From positions 1 to 64,000 of IMG/VR virus record IMGVR_UViG_3300044617_001103: DNA of 64,000 bases; one strand, written 5' to 3'. Numbering within the stretch: position 1 is the first letter of the stretch; the number at the start of each line of letters is the position of its first letter. The translations under genes and the position numbers were made by a program. The notes below the pieces were generated by a model that ran no database searches, had not been told where the DNA came from, and worked only from the letters and a program-made list of their open reading frames with translations. This stretch comes from a virus. Positions 35,376-45,187 of this stretch are shown here, in pieces.

Positions 35376-35880
35376 ATGACAGTTCCAATAGGCAGTTCGG
35401 GCCGGTTCAAGAAGAGCAACCAAACCCTTAATTGCGCAAAAGGCAACAAAGTCTACTGCTAACGCTGCAATCATTGCCGCTGGTTTTGTTGTTGGCACCG
35501 TAAGTAATACGGCAACACAAGATAATACTTTAAATGATGTTGTACACACTGCGTTAACCGATAGTAGTGTGGCACTATTAGGTAGCGCCATTAACTATAC
35601 CGTAGGAGCTTTTTCTCCACCAACATTCTTTGGTCCTCCAAGCTTCTTTGGTCCTCCAGGATTCTTTGGTCCTCCAGGATTCTTTGGTCCTCCAGGATTC
35701 TTTGTCCCTCCATCTTGTGGTTCCTGTGGGGATGGTGGCAGTTCAATAGTTCAGTGTTGTGCAGGCAACTGCTTTAAAACTGTATATAAAAATGCATGTG
35801 GAGTTGCTTGTTCGGAAACTGGGTGTGGCGGTCCAGGCTGCTGTGCAGTTCATGGTAGTTGTTCGGGTGTCGGATGCTAG
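35376..35880 (+). CDS. PASTA-like / collagen-like Cys-rich protein, recoded
   Basis: 167 residues after a +1 shift at codon 10; the zero frame stops at 35462. Three parts: a PASTA-like domain (about 25-75, AAGFVVGTVSN ... GSAINYTVG), a Gly-X-Y stretch of alternating GPP and GFF triplets (about 78-107), and a Cys-rich tail with about 14 Cys in 55 residues. The triplets suggest a short collagen-type trimer; PASTA domains in other proteins bind peptidoglycan. Likely a fibre tip or accessory; a paralogue lies at 44136-44523. Confidence 0.7.
35403..35406 (+). other. CGG-T +1 recoding site 9 (PASTA/collagen 1)
   Basis: Zero frame TCG GGC CGG TTC stops at 35460-35462; shifted frame GGC GGT TCA AGA continues to 35880. 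Confidence 0.9.
35617..35712 (+). repeat. 18-bp repeat encoding GPPGFF
   Basis: Tandem 18-base units around GGATTCTTTGGTCCTCCA, each one Gly-Phe-Phe-Gly-Pro-Pro. Related units are at 44383-44517. Confidence 0.85.
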
Positions 35881-35942
35881 TAACTGATTTTTATGGTAAA
35901 ATGTATAACTGCAAATAATATCTTAAGGAGATTATTTTAATT

Positions 35943-36143
35943 ATGAATACAGAAGCATATTATTTTTTTATCATTGATGGAGAAGTTGTTTGGAAACAAA
36001 CAGTAGAAATAAAAGCAGAAATGGAGATGGTTAATGCAATATTCTCATCTGATCCAAAAGTTGTAAGAGCTCCAGATGAGTTGGCTAAAACTATCAGAGT
36101 AGGTTGGAAATATGATGGCACTAACTTTATTCCTCCAGCATAA
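35943..36143 (+). CDS. Small fibre-associated protein
   Basis: 66 residues ending VGWKYDGTNFIPPA, a C-terminal motif frequent in small phage proteins next to tail fibres. AAGGAG SD. Role unknown; possibly a fibre cap or assembly factor. Confidence 0.65.
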   Translation: MNTEAYYFFIIDGEVVWKQTVEIKAEMEMVNAIFSSDPKVVRAPDELAKTIRVGWKYDGTNFIPPA

Positions 36144-36148
36144 CCAAC

Positions 36149-36376
36149 ATGACACCTTGGCAAGAATATAAGAAAAAATTAGGTACAACACGTCCTTGGG
36201 ATGTGTTTAATCCAAGCATAGAACATACCTCCGAAGAAGCAGCATCAAGCAGATATAGTACTTGTCTTGAATGCGATAGGCTGATAAAAGCTACAAGGCA
36301 ATGCAAAGAATGCGGATGCGTTATGCCACTGAAAGTAAAGCTAAAAGCAGCAGTTTGCCCCTTGGGTAAATGGTAA
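36149..36376 (+). CDS. Zinc-binding protein of DUF6171 type
   Basis: 75 residues. C-L-E-C-D (39-43), C-K-E-C-G-C (51-56) and a C-P-L-G-K-W end (70-75) fit the small zinc-binding DUF6171-like family found in several aquatic T4-like phages. Function in the family is not known to me. Confidence 0.65.
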   Translation: MTPWQEYKKKLGTTRPWDVFNPSIEHTSEEAASSRYSTCLECDRLIKATRQCKECGCVMPLKVKLKAAVCPLGKW

Positions 36377-36452
36377 TATTTAATTTTCATAATACGTAAT
36401 TATATGTTAATATAGATTTATAAGTTTATGCATTGGATTATTTAGTGTCATG

Positions 36453-36462
36453 ATTACTATTT
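36453..36462 (+). promoter_or_regulatory. ATTACTATTT element
   Basis: Variant of the ATTACTATAT set, 36 bases before the GTG at 36499. Confidence 0.4.
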
Positions 36463-36498
36463 ATCATAGTAGATTTTTAAAAAAGGAAGAGGTGCCTT

Positions 36499-39439
36499 GT
36501 GGCTTATAATGGATCCCAGTTTGCGGTAAATAATACTCTCTTACTAAAGAGATCAGACGAGGCAGCAAATGCGCCAACTTCACTAGCTGAGGGTGAATTA
36601 GCAATCAACGTTGTTGATGGTAAATTGTTTTATAAGAATAAAACAGCTAATGCTATAATACGGAATTAATTTAATATCCAATGTTGTTGGCACCGCAAAT
36701 CAAGTTTCAGTAACTGCCAATGCTACTTCTGGAGTTTATACCCTAAGTCTTCCATCTACTATTCAGACTAGTCAAGCTAATGTTTCAACTCTATTTGTTG
36801 ACGGAATTGAAATTGATACAACTGGAGCTACAACCAATCAAGTTCTAAAATTTAATGGAACTAAGTTTGCACCAGATGCCGATACCGGTTTAGCTGGAAC
36901 AGTTCATACTTCAACTATTGGAGATGGCACAACTTCTACATTTACCATTACTCACTCATTGGGAACAAGAGATGTTGTAGTTGTTGCGCGCAATGCAGCA
37001 AGCCCATATGAAGTCATTGATGTTCGTTGGGAAGCCACAACAACTGGAACTGTTACTCTAGATTTTTCAACCGCACCTTCTTCAAGCTCGGTTAGAGTTG
37101 GTGTTTATGCAGCTGTTGCTGGCTCTACTATCTCAATAGCTTCAATTGATGATCTAGGTGATGTTACCCTTTCTTCAGCCGCCAATGGAGACTTCCTTCG
37201 TTATAACGGTTCAGTTTGGATTAACGACGCAGTAAATCTTTCAACTGATACTATTGGAGATTATGTTTCTAGTTTAGTAGCTGGAACTGCAATTACTCTT
37301 TCTAATAATACCGGTGAAGGCTCTACTCCAACAATAGCAGTAACAGCAAATACTTTTGATGCGTTTGGTGCAGCCTCATCTGCCCAATCCAATGCACAAA
37401 CTTTTGCTACAAACTTAGTCGCAAACGTAGCCACTTCATTTGAAGTTGCTGGCGATTCTGGAACAAGCAAGACAATCACTTCTGGTTCAGATACTCTCAG
37501 CATTTTGGGTGGTACGGGTTTAACATCTGTAACATCCAATACTGATACTGTCACGATTAATCTTGATAACACAGCTGTTACTGCTGGTTCCTATGGAAAC
37601 GCAAGCACTGCAGCTAGTATTACCGTTGATGCACAAGGTCGTTTGACTTCAGCTTCGCAAAATGCAATTAGCATTCTTGCCAGTCAAGTTTCAGACTTTG
37701 CCGCCAACACAAGAGCACAGATAAGCGTTTCTGGAGATCTTGCTTATAACTCAAGCACTGGTGTAATTAGTTTCACAAATGACGCTGGAGATATCGAATC
37801 GGTTACAGCTGGTACTGGACTTACTGGTGGTGGCACCTCTGGTGCAGTTACCCTCGACTTGGCCAACACAGCTGTAACTGCTGGTAACTATGGTTCTGCG
37901 GGTACTGTTGGAACCTTTACAGTTGATGCACAAGGTCGCCTAACTGCTGCTAGTAATTCAGCAATTTCAATCACTGCTTCGCAGATCAGCGACAAGGGTA
38001 CAAACCTTGTTACTGGTTTGACAGGAACTGCAAATGAAATTGCGGTTTCTAATTCTGGCGTTGGTGCGGTAACATTAAGTCTTCCAGCTAACGTAACGAT
38101 TTCAAATAACTTAGTTGTCACTGGAGACTTGACAGTTAGTGGTAACACAACAACTGTTAACACAGAACAGTTGAACGTTGAAGATAATATTATCACATTA
38201 AACTCTGGCGTTACAGGTGCCCCAACATTAAATAGTGGCATAGAAGTCAATAGAGGAACATCAACAGATGTTTCAATTCTTTGGAATGAAACTACCGATA
38301 AATGGACATTCACAAATGATGGAACAAACTACGTTAACATTGCTAGTAACTCGGACATTGCAAACGTAGCAACAGCTTTTACGGTAGCTGGAGATAGTGG
38401 ATCAAGTCAGACAATAACTTCTGGTACAGATACATTAACAATATCTGGTGGCACTGGTTTGACATCTGTAGCTGGCGCAACAGATACAATCACATTAAAC
38501 CTTGATAACACAGCTGTCACAGCAGGATCATATGGAAACGCAAGCACCGTACCCAACTATACGGTCGATGCACAGGGTCGTTTGACCGCAGCTGCAAATA
38601 CTTCAATTAGCATTCTTGCAAGCCAAGTTTCGGACTTTTCCGCAAACACAAGAGCGCAAATAAGTGTTTCAGGCGACCTAGCATATAACTCAAGTACTGG
38701 TGTGATCAGCTTCACAAATGATGCAGGTGACATTGAGTCGGTTACTGCAGGAACAGGATTGACTGGTGGTGGCACCTCTGGTGCAGTTACCGTTAGCCTG
38801 GCCTCAACAGCTGTAACAGCTGGTAGTTATGGTAGCTCGTCTTCCGTAGGAACATTCACCGTAGACGCTCAGGGACGCCTCACAGCAGCTTCTAACTCGT
38901 CTATCTCGATTACTGCCAGCCAGGTCTCAGACTTCACTGAGGCAGCTCAGGACGCTGTAGAAGGCGCGATAACGGCAGGTACGGGTGTAACCAAGGCCTA
39001 TAACGACAGTGCTAATACAATCAGCCTCTCAATTGGCCAGGACGTTGCCACCAACGCAGCAGTTACCTTTGGTAGCGTAGCAACTGGAGCAATAACACTT
39101 GATTCTGGAACTGGTGAACTTAATACTTCAACTCAAGTAGTTACCGTGAACACGGTCACAACAGTTGATAGCTTTGATAAGACAGTTTACAGAACAGCTA
39201 AGTACCTTGTTCAAGTAACCCAGGGATCAAAGTACACAACTTCTGAAGTTCTTTTGGCTCATGATGGTACTGATTCCTATATGTCGGAGTATGCAGTAAT
39301 TGAGCTTGGAGCATCAAGAATACCAATGACTGTATCAACTTCAATTTCTTCAGGAAACGTATTATTAAGAGTTACGATTACAGATGCCGCATCAACAAAT
39401 GCAACAGTCAAGGTAGCAAGAACGCTTATAGCAGTGTGA
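36499..39439 (+). CDS. Long tail fibre protein 3, recoded
   Basis: 979 residues after a +1 shift at 36661; without it the frame ends three codons later. GTG start with an AAGGAAGAGG SD. The N-terminus LLLKRSDEA..APTSLAEGELAINVVDGKLFY is a fibre-attachment motif and lies entirely before the shift. The shaft holds a GLGTRDVVV-type module, then a large internal duplication (about 37422-38930) of AGDSG / GTGLTSV / TVDAQGRLT / SQVSDF blocks. Confidence 0.82.
36661..36664 (+). other. CGG-A +1 recoding site 10 (fibre 3)
   Basis: Zero frame ATA ATA CGG AAT TAA stops at 36667-36669; shifted frame ATA GGA ATT AAT continues for 925 codons. Confidence 0.92.
37422..38930 (+). repeat. Internal duplication in fibre 3
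   Basis: Two diverged copies of about 570 bases, offset by about 940 bases, encode the same series of blocks (VAGDSG, GTGLTSV, NTAVTAGSYG, TVDAQGRLT, SQVSDF, TRAQISVSGDLAYNSSTG). Confidence 0.75.
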
Positions 39440-39491
39440 TATAATAGTAATTAAGTTTTAAAATATAAAACTAGAGGGACAGTGAACTTTA

Positions 39492-40523
39492 GTGGCTAAT
39501 AAAGATTTCATAGTAAAAAATAGTCTTATTGTTGGCTCTACCGTAACAATCAACGGTATTGAGCTAGATCTGGCTGGAATCACTACCGGTCAAGTATTAA
39601 CCTATAATGGTAGTAAGCTTTCTGCTACAAATATAGCAGACACACTGCCATCAAATATATCTTCTTATTCACAGACTATTGGCAATGGATCCAGTAGTAC
39701 ATTTACCATAACACACAATCTAGGCACAAAAGATGTTGTTGTTTTAGTTTCATCTACAGGTAATGAATACGATGATAGTGCAACTCCTCAATTAATTCCG
39801 GCATCCAATATAGAGGTTAGATGGGAATCTGCTACTGATAATTCTATTTTTTTAGAGTTTGAAAAAGCACCGATAAGTAATTCTAGAAAAGTTTTAATTT
39901 TTTCTGCTGGTTCAGAAGTTTATTATTCAGAAATAATTGGTGATGGTGTTAGTTCTTCCATAGAATTAAATCACAACCTAGGATCCAGAGAAGCCGTTGT
40001 AGTTGTTTACAATGCTAGCTCTCCCTATGAAGTTGTAGAAGTAGCAGTTCAAGCCTACTCTACTCAAAAAATAATTTTAGACTTCTCTAAAGCTCCTCAA
40101 ACGAATTCTTTAATAGCTTGTGTATTTTTGCCATTAAATGGTTATTCTTATGGAGAAATGATTGGTAATAACAGTAGTAAAACTTTTACCATAAATCATA
40201 AATTAAATACACTAGATATAGGAATTATTTCAAGAGATACTAGCGGCTTATTTGATTTTCCTAAAGTAAGATATGAGTTGATAGATGAAAACAATGTAAA
40301 ACTATATTATTCATCTGCTCCTGCAAATAATTCAAGATACATTACGGTTTACGCTGGTTTAGGTGGAAGAATAAACATTCCATCATTTGATGATATCTCA
40401 GTAGATGTTCCACCCACACCCTCTAGCTCCGGAAATATTGGAGATATGGCTTGGGATGAATCTTTCATATACATATGCATAGCTACAAATACTTGGAAGA
40501 GATCCGCTTTGACAACTTGGTAA
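39492..40523 (+). CDS. Fibre protein with repeated GDG-LGTRD module
   Basis: 343 residues from a GTG. Three to four copies of a roughly 75-residue module (I-G-[DN]-G..S..T.NHNLG[ST][RK][DE].VV) that is also in fibres 2 and 3. The C-terminus SGNIGDMAWDESFIYICIATNTWKR is the usual end of receptor-binding or collar proteins. A short fibre or adhesin is likely. Confidence 0.7.
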   Translation: MANKDFIVKNSLIVGSTVTINGIELDLAGITTGQVLTYNGSKLSATNIADTLPSNISSYSQTIGNGSSSTFTITHNLGTKDVVVLVSSTGNEYDDSATPQLIPASNIEVRWESATDNSIFLEFEKAPISNSRKVLIFSAGSEVYYSEIIGDGVSSSIELNHNLGSREAVVVVYNASSPYEVVEVAVQAYSTQKIILDFSKAPQTNSLIACVFLPLNGYSYGEMIGNNSSKTFTINHKLNTLDIGIISRDTSGLFDFPKVRYELIDENNVKLYYSSAPANNSRYITVYAGLGGRINIPSFDDISVDVPPTPSSSGNIGDMAWDESFIYICIATNTWKRSALTTW

Positions 40524-40544
40524 TAAGTTGCTATAATTGTTTCT

Positions 40545-41416
40545 ATGTCTGCAGAAGAGCAACAAATAAAAATAAACCCTCGGTAAGACTTCTCATGATG
40601 AAGAAATAGTTTCACATTTAGTGATTAATGGATTTACAATTAATCCAATAAAAGATAAAAAGGTATTTGAAACCTTTATTAATTCTTTATGCGAAAATTA
40701 TGATCAAAAACATTTTTGCGATCACCGACCCCATCTTAAAATAATACATAAACACTATTTAGGAAAACAAATAGGAGAACCTTCGATCTCATATATATCA
40801 AATGAATCGTTTAAAGGTTTAATTCGGATTTGCAGTACTAGACAATGGTTATTTTGTTATAAAAATTTGGGACGATATTTATCCAGCTGAAATTCAATTT
40901 GATTTATACCTAGATGAAAAAATGGAAGATTGTTCAACAATAATTGATCATCTATCGTGTCCCGCAAAACCATTTGATGGAATGGGTATGTTTAATCACA
41001 CTTACTCATTAACTCATTCTGTAAAAAATAAAACGTTTATTTCTAAACATAATAATAAAACACCAATGTATTTTGTTAATGAAGAATATAACGAAATAGA
41101 ACTTAATAGACAAGGTGAAAATTATTCTATAATTTTAAATCAATTAAAAGAGATTGAATGTCATTTTTGCACTTTGGAAGGTAATAATTTAATCTTCATT
41201 GATTACCCAAGAAAAATTGTAGCAGTATGTAATAATCATATAAGTAATGGTTCAAAAAAAGAACTTAGCTCTGTATCCATAAAACTTAACTCTGAATCCG
41301 AAGAAGATATCGATCTAAGACGCGTAATAAGCCCACAGATTAAAAAAATAACAAATATCATAGATGGTGAGATTATTACACAAAATATATATGTAACAGA
41401 TCTTGACCTGGACTAA
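40545..41416 (+). CDS. SpeD-like protein with two recoding sites
   Basis: 289 residues only if two +1 shifts occur, at 40581 and 40825. Residues about 20-140 show a layout like S-adenosylmethionine decarboxylase (SHLVINGF ... GLIGFAVLDNGYFVIKIWDD ... FDLYLDE), but the Glu-Ser-His cleavage site that makes the pyruvoyl group is absent, so it would be inactive. The Gly made at the second shift falls where SpeD has a conserved Gly. Residues 150-289 are unique. The SpeD link is tentative. No SD; TATAAT ten bases before the ATG. Confidence 0.6.
40581..40584 (+). other. CGG-T +1 recoding site 11 (SpeD-like, first)
   Basis: Zero frame AAC CCT CGG TAA terminates at once; shifted frame CCT GGT AAG ACT continues. 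The in-frame stop next to the site recalls the bacterial prfB layout, but no SD-like element precedes it. Confidence 0.9.
40825..40828 (+). other. CGG-A +1 recoding site 12 (SpeD-like, second)
   Basis: After the first shift the frame reads TTA ATT CGG ATT and stops at 40888-40890; a second +1 shift gives ATT GGA TTT GCA and leads to 41416. Confidence 0.9.
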
Positions 41417-41438
41417 AAAGTACTATATAATAGATTGT

Positions 41439-42245
41439 ATGCCCGTAGAAGAACAACCAATAAATATAACAATATCCAAAGAACAACTTGAGAACTGGCA
41501 CGTTTTTTTTGCCCTTCCATGTTATGACTCTCATGTAACTGAACCTTTCATGATGAGCTTCTTGCAAACAGCTCTTTATTTTAAAGAGATTGGTTTAAAG
41601 TATTCAGTCTGTACAATTTCAGATTCTTTGATTAACCGCGCAAGAAATAACCTTGTTGCTAAGTTCATGGGAAATCCAGATTATACTCATATGATATTTA
41701 TTGACGTAGATCTTCAGTTTGATAAAGAATCAGTTTTAAAACTTTTATGGCATGATAAAGACGTCATGACTGCATCATATCCAATTAAAGAAATAAGCTG
41801 GGATAAAGTAAAAGAAGCTGCACAAGCAGATCTTCCAGCTAGTGATTTAATGGAGTATTCCACTAGGTACGTGGTGCATATGACAAAGCCAGGAGAAAAT
41901 CAATTAAATATTGATAATGGTGCAATCGAATGTTATGAAGCCGGAACTGGCTTTATGCTAATGAAGCGTCAAGTATTTGATAAGATGTTTAAAAAATATA
42001 AAAAGCTCAAATACACCGATGACACTGGGGCTCTAACTGGATTAGAAAGAGAAAATTCTTATGCTCTTTTTAATTCGTACGTAGATGATGATGGCAGATT
42101 CTTATCTGAGGATTATGGTTTCTGCAGGTATTGGCAAAAGATGGGTGGAAAGATTTGGGTTGACCCAACTATTAATTTAACCCATTTTGGCCGCATAAAA
42201 TACACTGGAAAAATGTTAGATTATTTAAAGAGAATAACACAATAA
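41439..42245 (+). CDS. Glycosyltransferase-like protein
   Basis: 268 residues from the ATG at 41439, preceded by TATAAT. HVFFALPCYDS at the start, a NRARNNLV segment, and the D-V-D motif in IFIDVDLQFD (about 80-90) match GT-A folds of the type found in phage and algal-virus glycan loci. A late DYGFCRYWQKMGG block is typical of the acceptor side. Probably decorates fibres or host glycans; substrate unknown. Confidence 0.65.
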   Translation: MPVEEQPINITISKEQLENWHVFFALPCYDSHVTEPFMMSFLQTALYFKEIGLKYSVCTISDSLINRARNNLVAKFMGNPDYTHMIFIDVDLQFDKESVLKLLWHDKDVMTASYPIKEISWDKVKEAAQADLPASDLMEYSTRYVVHMTKPGENQLNIDNGAIECYEAGTGFMLMKRQVFDKMFKKYKKLKYTDDTGALTGLERENSYALFNSYVDDDGRFLSEDYGFCRYWQKMGGKIWVDPTINLTHFGRIKYTGKMLDYLKRITQ

Positions 42246-42260
42246 TTTTCTAATTACTCC

Positions 42261-42270
42261 ATTACTATAT
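42261..42270 (+). promoter_or_regulatory. ATTACTATAT element
   Basis: Exact copy 34 bases before the ATG at 42305; ACTAGGAG follows as SD. Confidence 0.5.
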
Positions 42271-42304
42271 TCCTAGTTGTTTAAAGTATCACACTAGGAG
42301 AAAC

Positions 42305-44134
42305 ATGGCCCGCTTAAGAATTGAAACCGCCCCTGAAATTACAGTTTTTGATGAAGCCTTTATAGTTAAAGCAGCCGCTAATGCTACAGCGCCTTTAATT
42401 CAATTTCAGAACGCATCAGGAAACGTAGGCAACATATCAGCAAATGGAGTTTTAACAGTAGCTTCAGTCATTGCACAAAGTGCAGGAACAAGCTCTACAG
42501 ACTTAGCCACAAGAGGTTATGTTGAATCATTAGCTGCTGGTATTAACTGGCATGAAGGAGTTCATGCAGCTACAACAACCGCTTTGCCATCATGTGTTTA
42601 TGGAAATGGAACAGCAGGAGTTGAGGCATATCTTGAGGCTTCAGTAAATGGTGCTTTCCCAACCATAGATGGTGTAACTGTAGAACATCTTTTGCGTGTT
42701 TTAGTAAAAAATCAAGCAGATGCTAAGCAAAATGGTATTTATCAACTGTACACAGTAGGTAGTGGATCCACAAAATGGAAACTAGTACGTAGCAGTGATG
42801 CAAATAACAGCATAGCAGGACAGGTAGCACCTGGAGATTCCGTATACGTTTTATCTGGAACTACAAATGCTAATTCCGGTTTTGCTTTGACGTCTATCGG
42901 TACTGGAACCAATAGAGCAATAATCATTGGAACCGACAATATAACTTGGACACTTTTTGCTGGAGCTCAAACAGTTCTGGCAGGTAATGGAATACTTAAA
43001 ACAGATCAAGTATATAGCGTAGTAGCTGAACCAAGTGCAGGAATCTCAGTCACTTCTAATGGAGTAGCTTTATCTACAGTAGCCGCAAACATTGGTTCTG
43101 GTGCAGAGACTACTTCTTTCCTTAGTAATGTAGCATTAGATGCTTATGGAAGAGTTACAAGTAAAGAGTTTTCAAACGTGTCATTTGCTGGATTTGCACC
43201 ACTCGCAAATGCAACATTTACCGGCACCATCACCTTGCCAGCAACAACATCAATTGGTAATGTTACTGCAACAGAAATTGGATATGTAGACGGTGTAACA
43301 TCCGCAATTCAAACTCAGATAGACCTTAAAGCGCCTCTTGCTAATCCTACGTTTACAGGAACAGTTGCGGGTATTACGAAATCAATGATCAGTCTTGGAA
43401 ACGTTGATAATACTGCAGACTCTTCAAAGCCAGTTTCTACGGCACAACAAACAGCGTTAGACTTAAAAGCTAACATAGCATCACCAGATTTAACAGGAAC
43501 TCCCACTGCACCAACAGCGAATGTTGCAACAAATACAACTCAGATTGCCACTACAGCTTTTGTTCGAGCAGAAGTTGCAGCACTTGTTAATAGTGCTCCA
43601 GCGACACTTGATACTTTAGGTGAAATTGCAACTTCACTTGCTAACAACGCTACTTTATCAACTACATTAACTGATGCAATTGCGCTTAAGGCTCCGTTAG
43701 CTAGTCCAACGTTCACTGGAACTGTAACACTACCTGCTAATACGGTAACAAGTACAATGATCGCAGAAGGAACAATCGTTAATGCCGATATATCAGCAAC
43801 TGCTGCAATTGAGCAGAATAAGATTGCAGATACAATCTTAAATCAACAAGTAGCTTCTTATACACTTGTATTAGCTGATAAAAATAAATTAGTTGAAATA
43901 AGCAACGCTTCAGCTAATACTTTAACAGTTCCGCCTAACTCTTCAGTAGCCTTTCCTATAGGTTCAACTATTACAATTTTACAAACTGGAGCAGGTCAAT
44001 GCACATTGACAGCTGGTGCTGGAGTAACGGTTAACGGAACTCCAGGACTTAAGTTGCGTACAACTTGGTCGTCTGCTACACTTATTAAGCGCGCAACTGA
44101 TACATGGGTTGCCCTAGGAGATATGGTAGCATAA
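42305..44134 (+). CDS. Tail fibre protein 4
   Basis: 609 residues. N-terminal LRIETAPEITVFDEAF and LATRGYVES resemble fibre-attachment regions. The middle contains SPTFTGTV / SLGNVDNTAD repeats shared with fibre 2, and the end GTPGLKLRTTWSSATLIKR matches the end of fibre 2. It precedes a PASTA/collagen-like gene just as fibre 2 does. Confidence 0.8.
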   Translation: MARLRIETAPEITVFDEAFIVKAAANATAPLIQFQNASGNVGNISANGVLTVASVIAQSAGTSSTDLATRGYVESLAAGINWHEGVHAATTTALPSCVYGNGTAGVEAYLEASVNGAFPTIDGVTVEHLLRVLVKNQADAKQNGIYQLYTVGSGSTKWKLVRSSDANNSIAGQVAPGDSVYVLSGTTNANSGFALTSIGTGTNRAIIIGTDNITWTLFAGAQTVLAGNGILKTDQVYSVVAEPSAGISVTSNGVALSTVAANIGSGAETTSFLSNVALDAYGRVTSKEFSNVSFAGFAPLANATFTGTITLPATTSIGNVTATEIGYVDGVTSAIQTQIDLKAPLANPTFTGTVAGITKSMISLGNVDNTADSSKPVSTAQQTALDLKANIASPDLTGTPTAPTANVATNTTQIATTAFVRAEVAALVNSAPATLDTLGEIATSLANNATLSTTLTDAIALKAPLASPTFTGTVTLPANTVTSTMIAEGTIVNADISATAAIEQNKIADTILNQQVASYTLVLADKNKLVEISNASANTLTVPPNSSVAFPIGSTITILQTGAGQCTLTAGAGVTVNGTPGLKLRTTWSSATLIKRATDTWVALGDMVA

Positions 44135-44135
44135 C

Positions 44136-44523
44136 ATGACAGTTAACAACAATGAAGGTCCAAAGTCTAAAAGAAAAAGAGCTAAGCCTACAATAGCTGC
44201 ACGGAACCGCTAAGGCTACAGCCAATACTACAATCACAAATGCAGGCTTTACTGTTGGATCAGTAACAACAACCCCAACACAAAATTCAGGTTTAAATGA
44301 TGTTGTAACTCCAGCTCTTACCGACGAGACAGTAACAATATTGGGAACAGCTATCGACTATACTGTTGGAGCTTTTTCTCCTCCAACATTTTTTGGTCCA
44401 CCAGCGTTCTTTGCTCCTCCAGGATTCTTTGCTCCTCCGGGATTCTTTGGTCCTCCGGGGTTCTTTTCTCCTCCGGGATTCTTTGGTCCTCCGGGATTCT
44501 TTGTTCCTCCAGCTTTTAAATAA
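44136..44523 (+). CDS. PASTA-like / collagen-like protein 2, recoded
   Basis: 128 residues after a +1 shift at codon 23; the zero frame stops at 44213. A PASTA-like domain (NAGFTVGSVTT ... GTAIDYTVG) and about seven FF[GAS]PP[GA] units. Unlike its paralogue at 35376-35880 it lacks the Cys-rich tail and ends PPAFK. The shift site is not at the same aligned position as in the paralogue. Confidence 0.7.
44202..44205 (+). other. CGG-A +1 recoding site 13 (PASTA/collagen 2)
   Basis: Zero frame GCT GCA CGG AAC stops at 44211-44213; shifted frame GCA GGA ACC GCT continues to 44523. Confidence 0.9.
44383..44517 (+). repeat. 18-bp repeat encoding GPPGFF, second array
   Basis: About seven 18-base units coding Phe-Phe-Gly/Ala/Ser-Pro-Pro-Gly; related to the array at 35617-35712 but longer. 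Confidence 0.85.
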
Positions 44524-44525
44524 AG

Positions 44526-45167
44526 CTAAAAAGATTTAACAGCGTAAAAAGCTGGAATAACCCATCTAGTTCCAGATAATACTGGAGTTACTCCGTGAAT
44601 ATAATTCACGTCTCCCGGATGAGAAACGGCCATACCAGCTACTGGTCTTAGTTTCTTTTTATGTTGAGTGTAGAATAGTTCTCCGCCAATATAATCATCA
44701 TTAATATAAAATAATGAATTAATATCATAGTCAGGAAAAGCATTAGGTCTTCCATCCTGCAGCTGCTTGTCAGCATGTGCTATCTGAAAATCTCCTGGTC
44801 TCCAGCAAACAATTACCGGTGGTCTTTTCTCGACAAAACAATTATAATTTTTATTTATTTTTTCAGTCATTTTATCTATATAAAAATCAATTAAGTCATA
44901 GATGTCTCTATCTAGTTTTTTTACTATATAGGAACTACAAGTTCTATTCAACCAAACATCAGCACCATATTTAATGGTGCCGTCCTCATGGTATTCACTT
45001 TCTTTTGAATTATCCCATTCATCTATTTTTTTTACAAAATTTTGTAGAGACAATAAATCTGTTTCATCAATAAAATTTTCTATAATTTTGATATTATTAG
45101 GAGAGTCTCCAAATGTTCCAGGTAAAACCTTCCAGGGTTTTTCTTCAGTTATCTGTTCATTGAACAT
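44526..45167 (-). CDS. 2OG-Fe(II) oxygenase (prolyl-hydroxylase-like) 1
   Basis: 213 residues from the ATG at 45167 (AAGAAGG SD). Iron ligands H131-x-D133 and H191, 2-oxoglutarate-binding R201 ten residues later, in a jelly-roll context (LFYINDDYIGGELFY). It is the only minus-strand gene in the structural module and ends two bases from the stop of the collagen-like gene at 44136-44523. Hydroxylation of Pro in the GPP repeats is an attractive but untested role. Confidence 0.8.
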   Translation of the reverse strand: MFNEQITEEKPWKVLPGTFGDSPNNIKIIENFIDETDLLSLQNFVKKIDEWDNSKESEYHEDGTIKYGADVWLNRTCSSYIVKKLDRDIYDLIDFYIDKMTEKINKNYNCFVEKRPPVIVCWRPGDFQIAHADKQLQDGRPNAFPDYDINSLFYINDDYIGGELFYTQHKKKLRPVAGMAVSHPGDVNYIHGVTPVLSGTRWVIPAFYAVKSF

Positions 45168-45187
45168 GAGCACCTTCTTAAGCGTTG

